From Ipomoea triloba (Eukaryota > Streptophyta > Magnoliopsida > Solanales > Convolvulaceae), in contig NC_044919.1 of the NCBI RefSeq assembly GCF_003576645.1, positions 23,352,544 to 23,416,543 of the forward strand: 64,000 nt of DNA, written 5' to 3'. The notes below the pieces were generated by a model. That model saw only the letters and a program-made list of their open reading frames with translations. It had not been told where the DNA came from and did no database searches. Within the stretch, counting starts at the first letter, position 1. Every line of letters starts with the position of its first letter. A program made the position numbers and the translations under genes. Shown one piece after another: positions 10,064-21,647 of this stretch.

Positions 10064-10064
10064 N

Positions 10065-11209
10065 ACAGTTGAATGTAACAAGCTCCAATCTGACCAAAAG
10101 CTATCGTTGAATCAACTTCGATGTAGAGCAGCTTCGGTCACCTTCTAGATGTGTAGCAGTTTAAGCTTTGTAACTCTCTCAAACACTAAGATGTGTTTTT
10201 CTCGCTATTTTGAATATCAGGATGATATTCCAGATTGAGCACTAGCACTTGAACGTTTGAATTCGACACCTCTTAAGATTTTCGAATCGAACCGATCTCT
10301 TACGAAAATTCCCCCTCTTTGATCTGTGTCTTCACGTCCTTTTTATATGAGAGTAAAGGAATAATTCCGTTGGAGGGAAAATTATTCCGTTTGAAATTTG
10401 TCTCCCATGCTGTGTATGGGACTTGCATCTTTTCAGCGTTTTTTATGGAGTGGTGGTCTTGTAACTTGAACCTTTTGTTTGGTAGTGGATATTCCATAAT
10501 CCACTTTCTTGAGTACATGCTCCACTTGCTACTTTTGGTAAAAGTTACTCTTTTTAAATTCCCATTGATCCTCGTTCTAGGGAATAAGACCGACTTTGGA
10601 TTAGTGCACCTTCTATCCGTTTGTTGTGGAAATCTGATGTGGCATCCACTTCTGGCACCTCCTTAATATTTTATCTCCATGATATTCTTCTTCTCCAAAC
10701 TTTATTCATGCTTCCTGACCGTCATTCAGCCTTTGGAGAAGTGTCAGTTTATCGAGACCAAAGATAGTGTCTTGAACTGGATTGTTGTATCGAAAGGTCC
10801 TACTTCTTGAACTCTGCTTATGTCTCGAACTGGATTGTTGTATCGAGAGGTCCTACCTCTCGAATTCTGCTTATGTCTCGAACTGGATTGTTGTATCGAG
10901 AGGTCCTACCTCTCGAACTCTGCTTATGTCTCGAGACTTAGTTGATGTCTCGCAGACCCTTATTCCTCCAGTGTTGTCTCGTGCCTTCTACTGATCTATC
11001 TATGTAATTACAACACGAGTCTTCTAAGATGTTCATACAAGTTTACCTCAAGCTTAAATATTTTCCGAGTTGAGCTCAAGTTACCCGGTTTGTATTTTCG
11101 CTCTTAGTTTACTTGTCGAACTTAAATTGATTCCTATCTTTCGAGACTTTAGGGGATTCTAAATTACATTGTTGGTATTATCAAAACCTAATACATTATG
11201 TTCCTAACA
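10065..11209 (-). repeat. LTR B sequence, second assembly copy
   Basis: Matches 7680 onward at offset 2385 up to the N3 region, then 8253-9138 at offset 2071. It starts directly after the N at 10064 and ends at the same LTR/pol junction as 9138. Probably an overlapping contig placed end to end. Confidence 0.8.
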
Positions 11210-12605
11210 ATAATGCTTACTTCTTTGGCAGATACACCGTAGTCTTTAAGTTGTTGCATCATCCACAATATTTGTGCACAACAACTACCAGCCGCTATGT
11301 ATTCAGCTTCAGCAGTGCTCGTAGCGATTGAATTTTGCTTTTTGCTAAACCATGAGACAAGCCTTCCCCCTAAGAATTGGCATGTCCCTGATGTGCTCTT
11401 TCGATCAATTTTGCAACCAGCAAAATCTGCATCCGAATACCCAACTAAGTCGAAGACATCACTCTTCGGGTACCAGAGACCCACACTTTGAGTCCCTTTT
11501 AGATATCTCAGTATCTTTTTGGCAGCGCTTAAGTGACTCTCCTTCGGCTTTGCTTGAAATCGAGCACATACTCCTACAGCAAATGATATATCTGGACGGC
11601 TTGCTGTTAGATATAATAAAGAACCAATGATTCCTCTATACTTCGTTTGATCTACTTCTTTCCCTTCGTTATCGATGTCCATTCGCAGCGAAGTGTTCAT
11701 GGGTATTTTCACTGAGGACTTTCCATCAACTCCAAACTTCTTGAGAAGATCCTTGGTATATTTTGCTTGATTGATAAAGGTACCATTTTGTTCCTGTTTG
11801 ACTTGAAGACCCAAAAAGTAGTTTAATTCTCCCATCATGCTCATCTCGAATTTTCCTTGCATAAGTTTTGAGAATTTTTCACATAGATCTAAATCGGTAC
11901 TTCCAAAGATAATATCATCTACATATATTTTCACCAAAAGGATGTGATCTCCATTTTTGATTCTAAAAAGGGTTTTGTCAACTATCCCTTTTGTGAATCC
12001 ACAACTTATGAGAAAACACGATAAGGTGTCATACCAAGCTCTTGGAGCTTGTTTTAAACCGTATAGAGCCTTTTTGAGTTTATACACTTTATCCATCCCT
12101 ATCTCAGAGATAAAACCGGGGGGCTGCTCGACATATACTTCTTCTTCCAAAAGCCCATTTAAGAAGGCACTTTTTACATCCATTTGATAGACTTTAAAGT
12201 CTTTCCATGCAGCATATGCCAGAAAAATCCTTATAGCTTCGAGTCTGGCAACAGGAGCGAAGGTTTCATCAAAATCTATCCCTTCTTCTTGACAGTATCC
12301 TTTAGCTACTAACCGAGCCTTGTTCCTAACAATGACTCCTTGCTCATTCATCTTATTTCTGAATACCCATTTAGTTCCAATGACGTTTTGATGTGTTGGT
12401 CGTGGAACCAGTTCCCATACATCATTTCTCTCAAATTGATGTAGTTCATCTTGCATGGCAATGACCCAGTCTGAGTCATTTAACGCTTCTTCAACGGTCT
12501 TGGGTTCGATTTGGGATATAAAGCATGCCATCATGCATTCCCGAATGGATGCACGAGTTCGTACATTATCATGTATATCACCAATGATTTGTTCTTGAGG
12601 ATGAT
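11210..12605 (-). pseudogene. Copia pol fragment (RT and RNase H), second assembly copy
   Basis: A 448-codon open frame (12534 to the stop inside the LTR at 11188) carrying the whole copia [74 protein letters not shown], then RNase H. Its translation equals the C-terminal part of the pol at 13374-16306. It breaks off at the N at 12606. Probably the same locus given twice. Confidence 0.8.
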
Positions 12606-12606
12606 N

Positions 12607-13373
12607 TTATGGAGTGGTGGTCTTGTAACTTGAACCTTTTGTTTGGTAGTGGATATTCCATAATCCACTTTCTTGAGTACATGCTCCACTTGCTACTTTT
12701 GGTAAAAGTTACTCTTTTTAAATTCCCATTGATCCTCGTTCTAGGGAATAAGACCGACTTTGGATTAGTGCACCTTCTATCCGTTTGTTGTGGAAATCTG
12801 ATGTGGCATCCACTTCTGGCACCTCCTTAATATTTTATCTCCATGATATTCTTCTTCTCCAAACTTTATTCATGCTTCCTGACCGTCATTCAGCCTTTGG
12901 AGAAGTGTCAGTTTATCGAGACCAAAGATAGTGTCTTGAACTGGATTGTTGTATCGAAAGGTCCTACTTCTTGAACTCTGCTTATGTCTCGAACTGGATT
13001 GTTGTATCGAGAGGTCCTACCTCTCGAATTCTGCTTATGTCTCGAACTGGATTGTTGTATCGAGAGGTCCTACCTCTCGAACTCTGCTTATGTCTCGAGA
13101 CTTAGTTGATGTCTCGCAGACCCTTATTCCTCCAGTGTTGTCTCGTGCCTTCTACTGATCTATCTATGTAATTACAACACGAGTCTTCTAAGATGTTCAT
13201 ACAAGTTTACCTCAAGCTTAAATATTTTCCGAGTTGAGCTCAAGTTACCCGGTTTGTATTTTCGCTCTTAGTTTACTTGTCGAACTTAAATTGATTCCTA
13301 TCTTTCGAGACTTTAGGGGATTCTAAATTACATTGTTGGTATTATCAAAACCTAATACATTATGTTCCTAACA
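12607..13373 (-). repeat. LTR B sequence, third assembly copy (partial)
   Basis: Matches 10443-11209 at offset 2164, starting directly after the N at 12606. It carries the three 53-bp repeats at 12946-13105 and ends at the same LTR/pol junction. This contig continues into the full pol and gag of element A, so it is the one that anchors the true order. Confidence 0.8.
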
Positions 13374-16306
13374 ATAATGCTTACTTCTTTGGCAGATACA
13401 CCGTAGTCTTTAAGTTGTTGCATCATCCACAATATTTGTGCACAACAACTACCAGCCGCTATGTATTCAGCTTCAGCAGTGCTCGTAGCGATTGAATTTT
13501 GCTTTTTGCTAAACCATGAGACAAGCCTTCCCCCTAAGAATTGGCATGTCCCTGATGTGCTCTTTCGATCAATTTTGCAACCAGCAAAATCTGCATCCGA
13601 ATACCCAACTAAGTCGAAGACATCACTCTTCGGGTACCAGAGACCCACACTTTGAGTCCCTTTTAGATATCTCAGTATCTTTTTGGCAGCGCTTAAGTGA
13701 CTCTCCTTCGGCTTTGCTTGAAATCGAGCACATACTCCTACAGCAAATGATATATCTGGACGGCTTGCTGTTAGATATAATAAAGAACCAATGATTCCTC
13801 TATACTTCGTTTGATCTACTTCTTTCCCTTCGTTATCGATGTCCATTCGCAGCGAAGTGTTCATGGGTATTTTCACTGAGGACTTTCCATCAACTCCAAA
13901 CTTCTTGAGAAGATCCTTGGTATATTTTGCTTGATTGATAAAGGTACCATTTTGTTCCTGTTTGACTTGAAGACCCAAAAAGTAGTTTAATTCTCCCATC
14001 ATGCTCATCTCGAATTTTCCTTGCATAAGTTTTGAGAATTTTTCACATAGATCTAAATCGGTACTTCCAAAGATAATATCATCTACATATATTTTCACCA
14101 AAAGGATGTGATCTCCATTTTTGATTCTAAAAAGGGTTTTGTCAACTATCCCTTTTGTGAATCCACAACTTATGAGAAAACACGATAAGGTGTCATACCA
14201 AGCTCTTGGAGCTTGTTTTAAACCGTATAGAGCCTTTTTGAGTTTATACACTTTATCCATCCCTATCTCAGAGATAAAACCGGGGGGCTGCTCGACATAT
14301 ACTTCTTCTTCCAAAAGCCCATTTAAGAAGGCACTTTTTACATCCATTTGATAGACTTTAAAGTCTTTCCATGCAGCATATGCCAGAAAAATCCTTATAG
14401 CTTCGAGTCTGGCAACAGGAGCGAAGGTTTCATCAAAATCTATCCCTTCTTCTTGACAGTATCCTTTAGCTACTAACCGAGCCTTGTTCCTAACAATGAC
14501 TCCTTGCTCATTCATCTTATTTCTGAATACCCATTTAGTTCCAATGACGTTTTGATGTGTTGGTCGTGGAACCAGTTCCCATACATCATTTCTCTCAAAT
14601 TGATGTAGTTCATCTTGCATGGCAATGACCCAGTCTGAGTCATTTAACGCTTCTTCAACGGTCTTGGGTTCGATTTGGGATATAAAGCATGCCATCATGC
14701 ATTCCCGAATGGATGCACGAGTTCGTACATTATCATGTATATCACCAATGATTTGTTCTTGAGGATGATTTCTCAACCATTTTAGATCCGGTTGAAAGGT
14801 GGTAGGAGGTGCTCCTTCATTTATAGAGGGTTCGACTTGACTACTTTGAATTATCGGCTCGTCTCCATCATTTGGTAACACTTCGGTTTGTGGTGAAGTA
14901 TTCGGCAAAAGGTTAGGAAAGAGTGGATAATCATCGTCTTCTGATTCTGATCCTTCGGATAGATCTTCAATTTCTCTATCTTTTGCCTCTTCATCAGCTT
15001 GTTTCTCAGAGATCACTACGCTCTCTTTTGATGGTTCGTCGAAGACTACGTGTATAGATTCTTCAATCACCATGGTTCGCTTGTTTAGTACTCGGAAGGC
15101 TTTACTCTTTTCGGAATATCCCATGAATATTCCTTCATCAGCACGTTCATCAAAAGCCTTTAGATGTAATTTCCCGTTGTTATGTATGAAGCATTTACTT
15201 CCAAATATGTGAAAGTATTTTACAACAGGTTTTCTCCCTTTCCAGAGTTCGTATGGTGTAACACCATGATCTTTATGAATAAGAGATCGGTTTTGATTAT
15301 AGCATGCTGTATTTATTGCTTCGGCCCAAAAACGTTTCGGTAGGCCTGAGAAAGCAATCATGGATCTTGCTGCTTCCTTGAGAGTTCTGTTGCGTCTCTC
15401 AGCTACACCGTTCTGTTGAGGAGTTCTTGCTGCTGAGAGTTGATGCAATATGCCGTGTTGTCCACAGAAATCCTGGATGACTTTGTTTACGAACTCCGTT
15501 CCTTGATCAGACCGGATTTTGACGATACTTAGATCCTTTTCGGTTTGAAGTCTTCGGAGCAAGTCTGGAAGAATTTTCTCAGTTTCATTCTTCTTCCTTA
15601 GAAAGGATGTCCAAGTGTATCTTGTGTAGTCATCTACTACCACAAGAGTGTACTTTCTTCCGCTTAGACTAACTGGATCAACTGGTCCAAATAAGTACAT
15701 ATGGAATAGACTTAATGGCCTTGCGTTGGTGTTGAGAGATTTTGTTTTAAACGAGGACTTAATCTGCTTCCCTTTTTGACAAGCTTCACACACTTTGTCC
15801 TTGTCATAGATTACATTTGGTAAACCTTCAACTAGTTCCTTTCTTGCAAGCTTGTTGATGGCCTTGAAGTTTAGATGGTTGAGTTTATGATGCCATTCCC
15901 AGCTTAGATCTTTCTTGCTTTTGGCAATCAAGCAAGTATTCTGTCTTGCTGTTTCCCATGTGACAACATACATATTTTTCTTTCGTTTTGCTGTTAAGAC
16001 AACTTCATGAGACAGCTCTGAGATAACTTGACATACATCCCATGAGAATGTGACTTTGTATCCTTTGTCACAAAACTGACTTGTGCTCAGCAGATTGAAC
16101 TTTAATCCTTCAACATAAGAAACTTCTTGGATGATTAACCCATTTTTCATGACATCTCCGGTGCCCATGGTTCGTCCACTTGAATTTCCACCGAAGACTA
16201 CTTTAGGACCATTCTTCGCTTTATAATTGCTCAGTTCTGATTTATTTCCAGTCATATGTCTTGAGCAACCACTATCTACATACCAGATGGTCCTGTTTCC
16301 CTGCAT
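13374..16306 (-). pseudogene. pol: Copia pol of element A (protease-integrase-RT-RNase H), 3'-truncated
   Basis: A 977-codon frame before the junction; it reads 21 bp plus stop into LTR B. Domains by residue: aspartic protease D11-S12-G13 ([13 protein letters not shown]); integrase zinc-binding H140/H144 and C173/C176; integrase core about 195-320; RT about 575-815 with catalytic YVDD at 740-743; RNase H from about 897 with DAD at 904-906 and E945/E947. Two defects are visible. The first catalytic Asp of the integrase D-D-E triad is Tyr (Y204 in HMYLFGPV; D267 and E303 are present). The end of RNase H, with its last catalytic Asp, is removed by LTR B. The frame otherwise has no stop, so insertion of B was recent relative to decay. 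The start at 16306 is the first Met in this frame; in the living element pol would continue from gag. Confidence 0.93.
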
Positions 16307-16349
16307 TCAAAGGTTAAGTGTTTTTAGGTACCCATACCTTCTTGGGTCC

Positions 16350-17036
16350 TTATCGGTTAGCGGTGAGCTTGGGCATCCATGCGTACCTAGAACTCATAAG
16401 GTTCATCCTCGGTCCACGATACCCGTTAAACACGCGATAATCATAAGGAATAGCATAGTAGGCTTGAGATGACTTCGGTGAATAAACCTTCTGAAGAGGA
16501 GCTGTAGGTTTATTTGTGTTGACTCTAGTGTATGAGGTTTGTTTATATCTATGATGGAGCAAAAATTTTGCTCTTGTCATCGGTTCATAGTCCATCATCC
16601 AGTCCTCATCACTAGGATATAGAGTTCCTTGTCCACCTCTATGCTTGCTTGGAAACTTTTTGAAATTCTTGACATTACTCGGGTAAGAGTTCGGTCTTCC
16701 CTGAGGCATACCCTTGCGTTGTCTCTATGAGTAATGTTGCCTCTTGTTGCCTTGGAATTTCCCTCTCTATGAGTAATGTTGCCTCTTGTTGCCTTGGAAT
16801 TTCCCTTTAGATGAGTAATGTTGCCTCTTGTTGCCTTGGAATTTCCCTTTAGATTGGTTATTTCCCCTCTTGTTGCCTTGGAATTTCCCTTTAGATTGGT
16901 TATTTCCGAGTAGTTGACCATTTGCGATTCGACCATGATGGTTATTTCCGAGTAGTTGACCATTTGCGATTCGACCATGATGGTTTGGTACGCGAGGTCT
17001 ATACGGAGGGGTCTGATGCCTTCTCGGGTTACTGTT
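16350..17036 (-). pseudogene. Gag-pol linker of element A, broken by repeats and stops
   Basis: The gag frame stops with TGA at 17037-17039, but the same frame then reads an Asn/Gln/Gly/Lys-rich linker (NNQSKGKFQGNKR units), with further in-frame TAG codons near 16768 and 16726, and an open stretch from 16709 to 16350 (MPQGRPNSYP... to KLTANR). Pol then follows in another frame from 16306. The overlapping frame 17119-16595, although open, looks like a shadow. In an intact element this region would link the nucleocapsid to protease without a break. Confidence 0.6.
16720..16981 (-). repeat. Two sets of 42-bp tandem repeats in the gag-pol linker
   Basis: The landmark GAGTAATGTT occurs at 16729, 16771 and 16813, and its diverged form GATTGGTTAT near 16855 and 16894, giving a 42-bp (14-codon) period over about four to five copies. 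Directly next to it a different 42-bp unit (GGTTATTTCCGAGTAG...) is present twice at about 16897-16981. A multiple of three keeps frame, but the newest copies carry in-frame TAG. Confidence 0.85.
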
Positions 17037-18887
17037 TCAGAAATTTCCTCTCGTAGGTTCCACAATTTGTGTTTCAGTCGAATCGTTAGATTGACTCGTT
17101 GATTGTGGTTCTGTTCCATTTGTGGCGTTAATCACTGGCTCAAGATTTTCAGTTTGTCCTTGGACAAACACAGAACTTAAACCTTCACTAGTAGAAGGGT
17201 CAGTTGGTCGTGTTAAGAGAACATATTGATAGGAGCTGGAGTTATAACCAAGTCCGGTTCGACTCCCTGATGGTCTTTGATCATCTACCATTCGATCCAT
17301 TAGTCTGGATGAATTTGTAAATGTCGCAAGTACCGCACGTAAGTTTTGCTCTCTATCATCCTTTGCTTTACACTCTTCCTCAAGAAGATGAACTTGCTTC
17401 TCAAGCTGGCTTATAGACTCAAGCATCTCAACATTTTTAGACCTTAAGTCTTCGAGATCTTGTCTTTCTGCTAATAGCTTAGCATTCTCTTCTTTGAGTT
17501 TTAAGTGTGAATCCTCAATACCATCAAAACTCTTCATCATTCTTTCGAATGCTTCCCTAGGGTTTTCATGATATGTGGATTCGGAGCTATAATTAGAAGA
17601 GTGGTTTTGTGAAGTTACCTCTTCTTCATCTGCCATAAGACACATTTCTTCATCCGAGTCCTCTTGACTGAAAAGACACAGTAGTCCCTTCTCATCTTCC
17701 GAACTCTCGCTTTCTGAACTTGAGCTGGAAGTACATGACTCCTCGTTCTTTTCTCCTGACTTCTCTTCTACTGCCAGAGCCTTCCTTCGTCTATCGTTCT
17801 TCTGGTTTCTACTTGGCTCTTCATCAGCATCATTTGATGCACTCTTCGGGTGGTGATATTTTCCCGAATTTTTCTTGTAGTTGTGCTCATCCTGATGTTT
17901 CTTGACGATGGGATATGGACATTCGGCTTTGAAGTGTCCAGGTTTTCGGCAGTTGTAACACAACATTTGCGATTCATCTTTCTCATGAGTTCTGGATCCG
18001 CTAGTCTTGTCATTGCCTTGATACTTCGCTCTTCTCATCTTGTCCGAGTTGTCATATGATTGATTCTTTCGTATGAATCTTTTGAACCTTCTTACAAACA
18101 GAGCCATCTGATCATCAGTGAAAAAATCAGATGAGGGATTAGTATTGGACCTTAGTATTGATGATGAAGGTTGATGATTTGCAACCAGAGCTATATTTCT
18201 TGTTTCAGGTTCATCATCATTCTGTGCTTCCTTTTCGAACTCGTAGGCCTTCAGATCACTGAAGATCTGTGTTGTACTCGTTGTTTTGAGGTCTCTATGA
18301 TCCCGCATGGCTACTACTTTCATTTCCCAACTTTTGGGCAGTCCTCGGAGAATTTTCAAGCTTATCTCCTTTTGTGTCAGCTTTTTCTCATCAAGATCAT
18401 TTATCTCCATTAATAGCTTTATGAACCGAGCCTCCATTTCAGTTATGGACTCCTTCGGGTTTAGTTTGAAATCTTCAAACTTCTTCATGGCAATGGTTAG
18501 CTTGTTCTCCTTTTCTTGCTCATCTCCATCACCTATCAGCATAAGCACATCCCAGATGTCTTTAGCGGTTTTGCACTTTCTCACTCTTGGAAACAATGAT
18601 TTGTCCAGAGCTTTGTAGAGTATATCCTTCGCTATATTGTCAAGATTTACTCGAGTTCTCTCTTCGGTAGTAAGTAAGGATTTCTCCTTTGGTATTATCT
18701 CTGGTGAAGTTGGATCGGTGGCAACACGATTGGGGTTAACTTGTAGTATCTGAATGGGTCCATCAGTTATCACGTCCCACATCTCATCATGCATGGCAGA
18801 CAAGTGAGCCTGCATGCGCACTTTCCAATCATCAAACTTATCCAGGTTAAACATAAGAAAATGCCTATGATGTTCCATTTTAGACAT
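17037..18887 (-). CDS. gag: Gag of element A (616 aa) with zinc knuckle
   Basis: The ATG at 18887 lies 88 bp after the primer site. N-terminal residues 1-230 are a copia gag of the DUF4219/UBN2 type (FDDWKVRM at 18-25, NLDNIAKDILYKALDKSLFPRV near 81-102, GDGDEQEKENKLTIAMKKF near 119-137). A CCHC zinc knuckle lies at 310-323 (C310, C313, H318, C323), which binds the genomic RNA. Then follow an acidic Ser-rich stretch (SSSSSESESSEDE) and a leucine-rich coiled coil near 460-520. It ends with TGA at 17037, followed by linker sequence in the same frame, so the stop may be a mutation rather than the native end. Gag assembles virus-like particles in the cytoplasm. Confidence 0.88.
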   Translation of the reverse strand: MSKMEHHRHFLMFNLDKFDDWKVRMQAHLSAMHDEMWDVITDGPIQILQVNPNRVATDPTSPEIIPKEKSLLTTEERTRVNLDNIAKDILYKALDKSLFPRVRKCKTAKDIWDVLMLIGDGDEQEKENKLTIAMKKFEDFKLNPKESITEMEARFIKLLMEINDLDEKKLTQKEISLKILRGLPKSWEMKVVAMRDHRDLKTTSTTQIFSDLKAYEFEKEAQNDDEPETRNIALVANHQPSSSILRSNTNPSSDFFTDDQMALFVRRFKRFIRKNQSYDNSDKMRRAKYQGNDKTSGSRTHEKDESQMLCYNCRKPGHFKAECPYPIVKKHQDEHNYKKNSGKYHHPKSASNDADEEPSRNQKNDRRRKALAVEEKSGEKNEESCTSSSSSESESSEDEKGLLCLFSQEDSDEEMCLMADEEEVTSQNHSSNYSSESTYHENPREAFERMMKSFDGIEDSHLKLKEENAKLLAERQDLEDLRSKNVEMLESISQLEKQVHLLEEECKAKDDREQNLRAVLATFTNSSRLMDRMVDDQRPSGSRTGLGYNSSSYQYVLLTRPTDPSTSEGLSSVFVQGQTENLEPVINATNGTEPQSTSQSNDSTETQIVEPTRGNF

Positions 18888-18974
18888 AGTGCAAAGTTTT
18901 GAAAAATTTTGATGAAATTTTCAAAGAGGATCACCAGGCAGTATACACAGAGTGTTCACCGTTCAGGGTAACTA

Positions 18975-18986
18975 GCTCTGATACCA
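18975..18986 (-). promoter_or_regulatory. Primer binding site of element A (initiator Met-tRNA type)
   Basis: TGGTATCAGAGC on the minus strand, two bases after the LTR end at 18989. Same primer class as element B. The gag leader between it and the ATG (18888-18974) holds nothing else I can identify. Confidence 0.92.
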
Positions 18987-18988
18987 CT

Positions 18989-20129
18989 TGTTGGTCCCGG
19001 TGGTAACGATATGAGTCTAGAAGGGGGGGGGGTNTAAAAGATGTTAGGTTTGAGTGGTGTATGCAATGCAATACGTAAAATAAAAGGAGAGAGAGAGAGA
19101 GAGAGAGTTTTTATAGTGGTTCGGCTGTTAACTAAGCCTACTCCACTCTTCTTCACAACACGTGAAGGTTTGCACTATAAACTCCTTTATAGTACAATCT
19201 CCGTTACAACAAGCTCCTTTGATCACTAAGCCCGGCAGTCTTGTTGTTGTAGGTTTTTCAACTTTCTCCAAGTTTACTCCGCCTCTTTCTACTTTACTTG
19301 TAGAGATGGTTGAAAAGTTGTGATGATTCTCCAACTTGAAATTCTTGTGATTTGCTTCCTTGATCAGCTTCTTAATCATACAAGAACTTTCAAATAAATC
19401 TGAATATCACTTGATAAGCTTATGAATATCACACTGAAAATTTTTACTTGAATGACAATATTTCGCGTGTTCCAACCCCTTTTAAAGTGAGATGGGACAA
19501 GGGTATTTATAGGTGGAATTTCAGATCCGTTGGAGGGAAAGTGAAATTCAAAACCTATTGTCCAGTGTGTAATATCTAATGGGTATTGTCTTCTCCTTTT
19601 TCAGAATGTCAGTACTTTCTAGCCGTTTGTCCACTTTTGTGTGAGGACAAAGTGTCTTTTGTTCCTCAAAAAGGTGACAATCATTAATTGCTCCTTGGGA
19701 TCGTTGCATGTTACCCAAAATGACATTCAGCTATACCCATTCTCAAGGCAGTAGATAAGACAACTTATTAGAGAATGTCTTTGCCTTGGTTGTGAGAGAA
19801 TGATTGTCCTTATCATTTCTCTTAAACTCCTCGAGTCAATCATACTCTTGATTGCTCGGTTATAAGAGCTTGGCCCTTCCAGATTTCGGCCTAAGATCTT
19901 AGTCTTCGGTTCTTCAACTTTTCGTGTCTTCGAGTCTTCGAGTCTTTGAGTCTTCGAGTCTTCGATCGAAGTCTTCATGACTTCGGTATGTAAGACTCAA
20001 AACCCTTCGTAAACTAAGGATTCGATTACCTTTTAAGACTAAGATAAACGCATACTCATCTAAGAAAAAAAATGGGGGCTCCTCGTATAGTTTGGTATCA
20101 TCAAAATCAACAACCCGGGGTTCCTAACA
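18989..20129 (-). repeat. 5' LTR of element A
   Basis: On the minus strand it starts TGTTAGGAACCCC at 20129 and ends CCAACA at 18989, 1141 bp as given. A poly-G run (19023-19032) is followed by an N at 19034, so some sequence may be missing. A (GA)n tract lies at about 19087-19108. A small cluster of CTTCGAGT units lies near 19925-19965. The start TGTTAGGAAC and following TTTTGATGATACC resemble LTRs B and C, but the rest differs, so A is a related yet different family. Confidence 0.85.
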
Positions 20130-21647
20130 CTCACACTAACATGTTTACATTCTTCTTCTGTGTATGGCTCAAAAAAAGAAAAAAAAAACTCACACATGAA
20201 TAATATTTATAACTTATGCGACTAGGACGGAGGTTTTTTTTTTTGTGTGTGTGTCTATTTGCGAGGTAGTTTTGTAATTCGACCGTACAAATCAATGATT
20301 TTTTAAATGTCAATTTCTTAAGTAATGTTTTTGAAAAATGAAATTAGAAATTTGGATGAAAGAAAAATTGAGGAAATAGAGAATGAATATTAGAAAATTA
20401 ATGAAATGAAAATCTGAAAAAATTTAAAAACATAGAAATGTACTAAGCTAGCCTATGCCAAACAAACGTTAAATATGTATAGATTTAATTAGTTTCTTCT
20501 CCTCTTTTGTTGGTTCCTCCTTCTCTCTTCAATGCTTTCATACTGGCTTACCCACTGTGTTATTCTCCTTACTCTTCTTGAGATGTGTTCCTCACCAAAT
20601 GGTTGTATTATATGTCTCTTAAGATCTATGATTACTACGATGTCGGATTAGGGATGCAAGCATTAATAGAGAAGACTATAGGTAGATTAGGGATCGAGGT
20701 GAATTTTTACTTTTGCCCTCTCAATTCTATAATGTCTCTAGGTTAAATCATAATCAACAATAGTGGAAAGAGGTGAAAAGCAATTGTCTAACAACAATGG
20801 TGTAATGAATTTCGATATAAGCTATAGTAATGTAGGAGGGGGCGGAAGAGTCGATGAGAAATATTTAAAATGTATATATACCACTAGGACGAGGTTATTC
20901 GTGGATTTGGGGGGTGGATATTGGAATTCGAGCTCACAAATTAATATATGTTCTGTAGTTTTAATTGAAATTTAAAGAAAAATATTAAAATTTTAAAAAT
21001 AAATATTATACCACAAAAAGAAAAATAAAAAACCTTTCAACAACCTAGCAGAACCGGCATGTGCGTGCAGCACACGCGCAACTGGTGTGTGAAACTCACA
21101 CTAACATTCTTTCTCTTTTTATTCGTTTTTCTTTTTACTTTCTTCTTCAGTGTATGGCCCAAAAGAAAAAAAAGAAAAAAAAAACCACACTTGAATAATA
21201 TTTATAACTTATGCGACAAGGACCGAGGTCTTTTATTTGTTTTTTTTTTTTGTGTCTATTTGGGAGGGAGTTTTGTAATTCGACCATAAAAATCAATGAT
21301 TTTTAAATGTAAATTTCTTAAGTAATGTTTTTGAAAAATGAAATTAGAAATTTGGATAAAAGAAAAATTGAGGAAACAGAGAATGAATATTAGAAAATTG
21401 ATGAAATGAAAATCTGAAAAAATTTTAAAACATAGAAATGAACTAAGCTACCCTATATCTAACAAACATTAAACATGTATAGATTTAATGATTTTCTTCT
21501 CGTCTTTTGTTGGTTCTTCCTTCTCTCTTCAATCCTTTCATACTAGCTTACCCACTGTGTTATCCTCCTTACTCTTCTTGAGATGTGTTCCTCACCCCAT
21601 GGTTGTATTATATGTCTCTCAAGATCTATGATAGCTACGATGTCGGN

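Larger units (their letters stand above)
13374..20129 (-). mobile_element. Element A: Ty1-copia retrotransposon with 5' LTR, gag and pol, cut by element B
   Basis: On the minus strand: 5' LTR (20129-18989), primer site (18986-18975), gag (18887), a repeat-rich linker, pol (16306-13374). The order protease, integrase, RT, RNase H is that of Ty1-copia. Pol is cut at 13373 by LTR B, so the 3' end and 3' LTR would lie beyond B, outside the window. The outer LTR border abuts the satellite array: after CA at 20129 comes CTCAC (20130-20134), the candidate target duplication. Confidence 0.85.

Noticed and set aside
11188..12534. Independent 448-aa copia RT gene
   Set aside because: Identical to the C-terminal part of the pol at 13374-16306 and cut at an N, so treated as an assembly copy.
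19727..19978. 83-codon minus-strand frame with EDSKTQRLEDSKTRK
   Set aside because: Product of the short CTTCGAGT tandem repeat in LTR A; no start context or homology.
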